Assembly (NCBI GenBank): GCA_024225895.1 | Contig: JAAEMC010000298.1 | Location: 1 to 7,726 of the forward strand | DNA length: 7,726 nt | Direction: 5' to 3' | Origin: Desulfobacteraceae bacterium | GTDB lineage: Bacteria > Desulfobacterota > Desulfobacteria > Desulfobacterales > Desulfobacteraceae | Shown here: one piece after another, positions 7,032-7,726 of the stretch | Numbering within the stretch: position 1 is the first letter of the stretch | How the letters are laid out: every line of letters starts with the position of its first letter | The notes under the pieces: model-generated | What the model was told of the DNA's origin: nothing | The model's input: only the letters and a program-made list of their open reading frames with translations | Database searches by the model: none | Position numbers and translations under genes: made by a program

Positions 7032-7048
7032 TGGGGCATTTTTCCCCA
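7032..7048. promoter_or_regulatory. GGGGCA/CCCC inverted repeat, copy 2
   Basis: TGGGGCATTTTTCCCCA: arms TGGGG and CCCCA, one base shorter in the centre than copy 3 and lacking the second G of TGCCCC. It lies about 103 bases from copy 1 and 90 from copy 3. It is followed by GCTGATTAATAGTTC (7053-7067), which recurs with a 4-base insertion at 6911-6929. Confidence 0.45.
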
Positions 7049-7121
7049 TATGGCTGATTAATAGTTCAGGGTTCAACGATAAGACTCTCAAAGCCTTTCG
7101 CCCTTATTGACTTGTATTTTT

Positions 7122-7139
7122 CGGGGCACCATTGCCCCG
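7122..7139. promoter_or_regulatory. GGGGCA/TGCCCC inverted repeat, copy 3
   Basis: CGGGGCACCATTGCCCCG is a perfect palindrome apart from its 4-base centre and is the best copy of the set. Its centre is about 132 bases upstream of the predicted sigma-54 start at 7263, a typical distance for a bacterial enhancer-binding protein. The A/T-tract DNA between them (about 7155-7190) could help looping. The T-run lies before the hairpin and not after it, so it is not a terminator for either strand. Confidence 0.55.
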
Positions 7140-7236
7140 GCAGCAATACGCTGAAATTATAAAATTAAAAAAATTATTTGTAATTTATTCATGACTTCCA
7201 AGCTTCCACAATGTTCTATTGATTTTTTAGCTATAT

Positions 7237-7252
7237 TGGCATGTCCATTGCA
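7237..7252 (+). promoter_or_regulatory. Sigma-54 (RpoN) promoter facing right
   Basis: TGGCATGTCCATTGCA differs from the consensus TGGCACG-N4-TTGCA at one position only (C to T in the -24 box). Both invariant pairs, GG (7238-7239) and GC (7250-7251), are present at the correct spacing. Transcription would begin near 7263. This is the strongest promoter match in the window and implies control by an enhancer-binding activator encoded elsewhere. Confidence 0.75.
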
Positions 7253-7264
7253 AAACATAGTGTA

Positions 7265-7312
7265 ATGATTGGAAATCGTAAGCTAAGGCATAATAGCTTA
7301 CACATAAATCAT
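7265..7312 (+). repeat. Nested inverted repeats at start of rightward leader
   Basis: GTAAGCTA (7278-7285) pairs exactly with TAGCTTAC (7294-7301). Outside it ATGATT (7265-7270) pairs with AATCAT (7307-7312). The whole structure begins within a few bases of the predicted sigma-54 start, so it would form the 5' end stem of that transcript, perhaps protecting it from decay. It may instead be a DNA-binding site. Confidence 0.45.
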
Positions 7313-7317
7313 AAAAG

Positions 7318-7392
7318 AATTATAGTTATTATAATATTTTTTATAAAATATATTATAAAATAATTGACACTGAGATACAATTATAGTTATTA
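7318..7392. repeat. 14-bp direct repeat
   Basis: AATTATAGTTATTA occurs at 7318-7331 and again at 7379-7392, 61 bases apart. The DNA between is almost wholly A/T. It may be chance in such composition, or a remnant of a small duplication. Confidence 0.4.
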
Positions 7393-7393
7393 G
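7364..7393 (+). promoter_or_regulatory. Candidate sigma-70 promoter in leader
   Basis: TTGACA (7364-7369), an exact -35 hexamer, is followed after 18 bases by TATTAG (7388-7393), a 4 of 6 match to the -10 box. Transcription would begin near 7400 and run into the terminator at 7543-7578. An inverted repeat TGAGATA/TATCTCA (7371-7377, 7398-7404) brackets the spacer and -10 and could be an operator. Confidence 0.35.
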
Positions 7394-7443
7394 AAAATAT
7401 CTCACTTAATTTTGAATTCACTTACTGGAACAAAGATTTGCCA

Positions 7444-7551
7444 ATGAAGCTTGAACCAACAACAATAAAAAGGAAACCAGGGCCGCCATACGGTTACGGA
7501 ACTCCACCGGTTTTATTTAAACAATTTCAATTAATAATTTGTGCTATATGA
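7444..7551 (+). CDS. Possible 35-codon small ORF in leader
   Basis: ATG at 7444 to TGA at 7549-7551 gives a 35-residue peptide. Its middle is basic and proline/glycine-rich (KRKPGPPYGYGTPP), with a hydrophobic end. The frame stays open upstream to 7387 without another ATG. There is no good Shine-Dalgarno before the ATG. The stop codon lies inside the left arm of the terminator hairpin, as might be expected for a leader peptide, but this may be chance. It could also be a decayed fragment of a larger gene. No family recognised; low confidence. Confidence 0.15.
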   Translation: MKLEPTTIKRKPGPPYGYGTPPVLFKQFQLIICAI

Positions 7552-7578
7552 ATAAAAATTTCATATAGCGTTTTTTTT
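7543..7578 (+). terminator. Intrinsic terminator
   Basis: GCTATATGAA (7543-7552) and TTCATATAGC (7560-7569) form a perfect 10-bp stem with a 7-base loop, followed one base later by eight Ts (7571-7578). This is a clear rightward Rho-independent terminator, though its stem is A/T-rich. It lies between the sigma-54 promoter and the gene at 7647, so it must end a separate short transcript or act as an attenuator. Confidence 0.75.
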
Positions 7579-7593
7579 GGAGTTTGTTACTGA

Positions 7594-7622
7594 ATGCTCA
7601 GAGCATCATGACAAATTATAAT
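7594..7622 (+). promoter_or_regulatory. Candidate promoter after the terminator
   Basis: TATAAT (7617-7622) is an exact -10 hexamer. The -35 position holds no recognisable hexamer but is covered by the 13-bp palindrome ATGCTCAGAGCAT (7594-7606), as might be seen at an activator-dependent promoter. Transcription would begin near 7629, just before the Shine-Dalgarno at 7637. It offers a way to express the next gene without reading through the terminator. Confidence 0.4.
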
Positions 7623-7646
7623 GATTAATTTAATTTAGGAGGAAGT

Positions 7647-7726
7647 ATGAAACGGTTGACTATTTTCAGTATAATTTTGTTTCTTGGAATGGCAATGATT
7701 CTACCTATTTCCGCATCTGCGGAAAC
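7647..7726 (+). CDS. Exported protein, N-terminal fragment (cut by window end)
   Basis: Only 26 codons are present. They encode a classical Sec signal peptide: basic start MKR, a hydrophobic core (about residues 4-19) and a probable signal peptidase I site after ISASA, before Glu26. There is no lipobox cysteine at the cleavage site. AGGAGGA at 7637-7643 is a strong Shine-Dalgarno just before the ATG. The gene diverges from xsc and shares its regulatory region. A periplasmic solute-binding protein for taurine, for example of a TRAP or ABC importer, would fit the context and the signal peptide, but the visible residues do not identify a family. Confidence 0.8.
   Translation, partial: MKRLTIFSIILFLGMAMILPISASAE

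Larger units (their letters stand above)
7400..7578 (+). ncRNA. Possible small RNA or attenuated leader
   Basis: About 180 bases bounded by a candidate sigma-70 promoter (7364-7393) and a strong intrinsic terminator (7543-7578); from the sigma-54 promoter it would be about 315 bases. The segment 7476-7512 is markedly more G/C-rich than its surroundings, unlike the rest of the spacer, which hints at a conserved functional element. No known RNA family is recognised. It may be a stand-alone small RNA, or the leader of the gene at 7647 ending prematurely under some condition. Confidence 0.3.

Noticed and set aside
7122..7139. CGGGGCA/TGCCCCG hairpin as a terminator
   Set aside because: The T-run precedes the stem on the plus strand and gives A-run after it on the minus strand, so it cannot terminate in either direction; position and repetition fit a protein-binding site better.
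6929..7139. CRISPR-like or interspersed repeat array
   Set aside because: Only three imperfect short palindromes at unequal spacing (about 103 and 90 bases) with no uniform spacers and no cas genes.

Overview
The window carries a complete, single-strand gene cluster for dissimilating taurine (2-aminoethanesulfonate) to acetate, ammonium and sulfite. It is followed by an unusually long (about 1 kb) regulatory intergenic region and the first 26 codons of a divergent gene for an exported protein. The enzyme set (taurine:pyruvate aminotransferase, alanine dehydrogenase, phosphate-dependent sulfoacetaldehyde acetyltransferase, acetate kinase) fits an anaerobe that uses taurine as a sulfite source. 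A sulfate- or sulfite-reducing deltaproteobacterium (Desulfobacterota, Desulfobacteraceae-like) is my best guess from the moderate GC of the genes, the AT-rich spacers and the strong sigma-54 signature. The sequence does not prove the taxon, and a Desulfonispora-like fermenter is an alternative.

Layout, reading the minus strand from right to left: xsc (6647-4869), tpa (4733-3333), ald (3296-2184), a GntR/FCD-family regulator (2058-1396) and ackA (1338-115). Gaps are 135, 36, 125 and 57 bases. No terminator is visible between the genes, so one operon is likely, perhaps with an extra promoter ahead of the regulator. Positions 1-114 hold no recognisable gene.

How the genes work together: Tpa moves the amino group of taurine to pyruvate, giving sulfoacetaldehyde and alanine. 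Ald oxidatively deaminates alanine, regenerating pyruvate and releasing ammonium and NADH. Xsc cleaves sulfoacetaldehyde with phosphate to sulfite and acetyl phosphate. AckA converts acetyl phosphate to acetate and ATP. No phosphotransacetylase is needed because Xsc makes acetyl phosphate directly. Sulfite reductase and the taurine transporter are not in view; the partial gene at 7647 could belong to an uptake system.

The intergenic region 6648-7646 is the most interesting part. It contains (i) two abutting 16-bp palindromes in front of xsc, good candidates for the GntR operator; (ii) a near-consensus sigma-54 promoter facing right (7237-7252) and a weaker sigma-54-like element facing left (6787-6802); (iii) three GGGGCA/TGCCCC inverted repeats between them, which look like shared enhancer sites for a sigma-54 activator; and (iv) a structured leader with a strong intrinsic terminator (7543-7578) between the sigma-54 promoter and the rightward gene. 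The last point suggests either a small RNA or an attenuated leader. These regulatory assignments are inferences from motifs.
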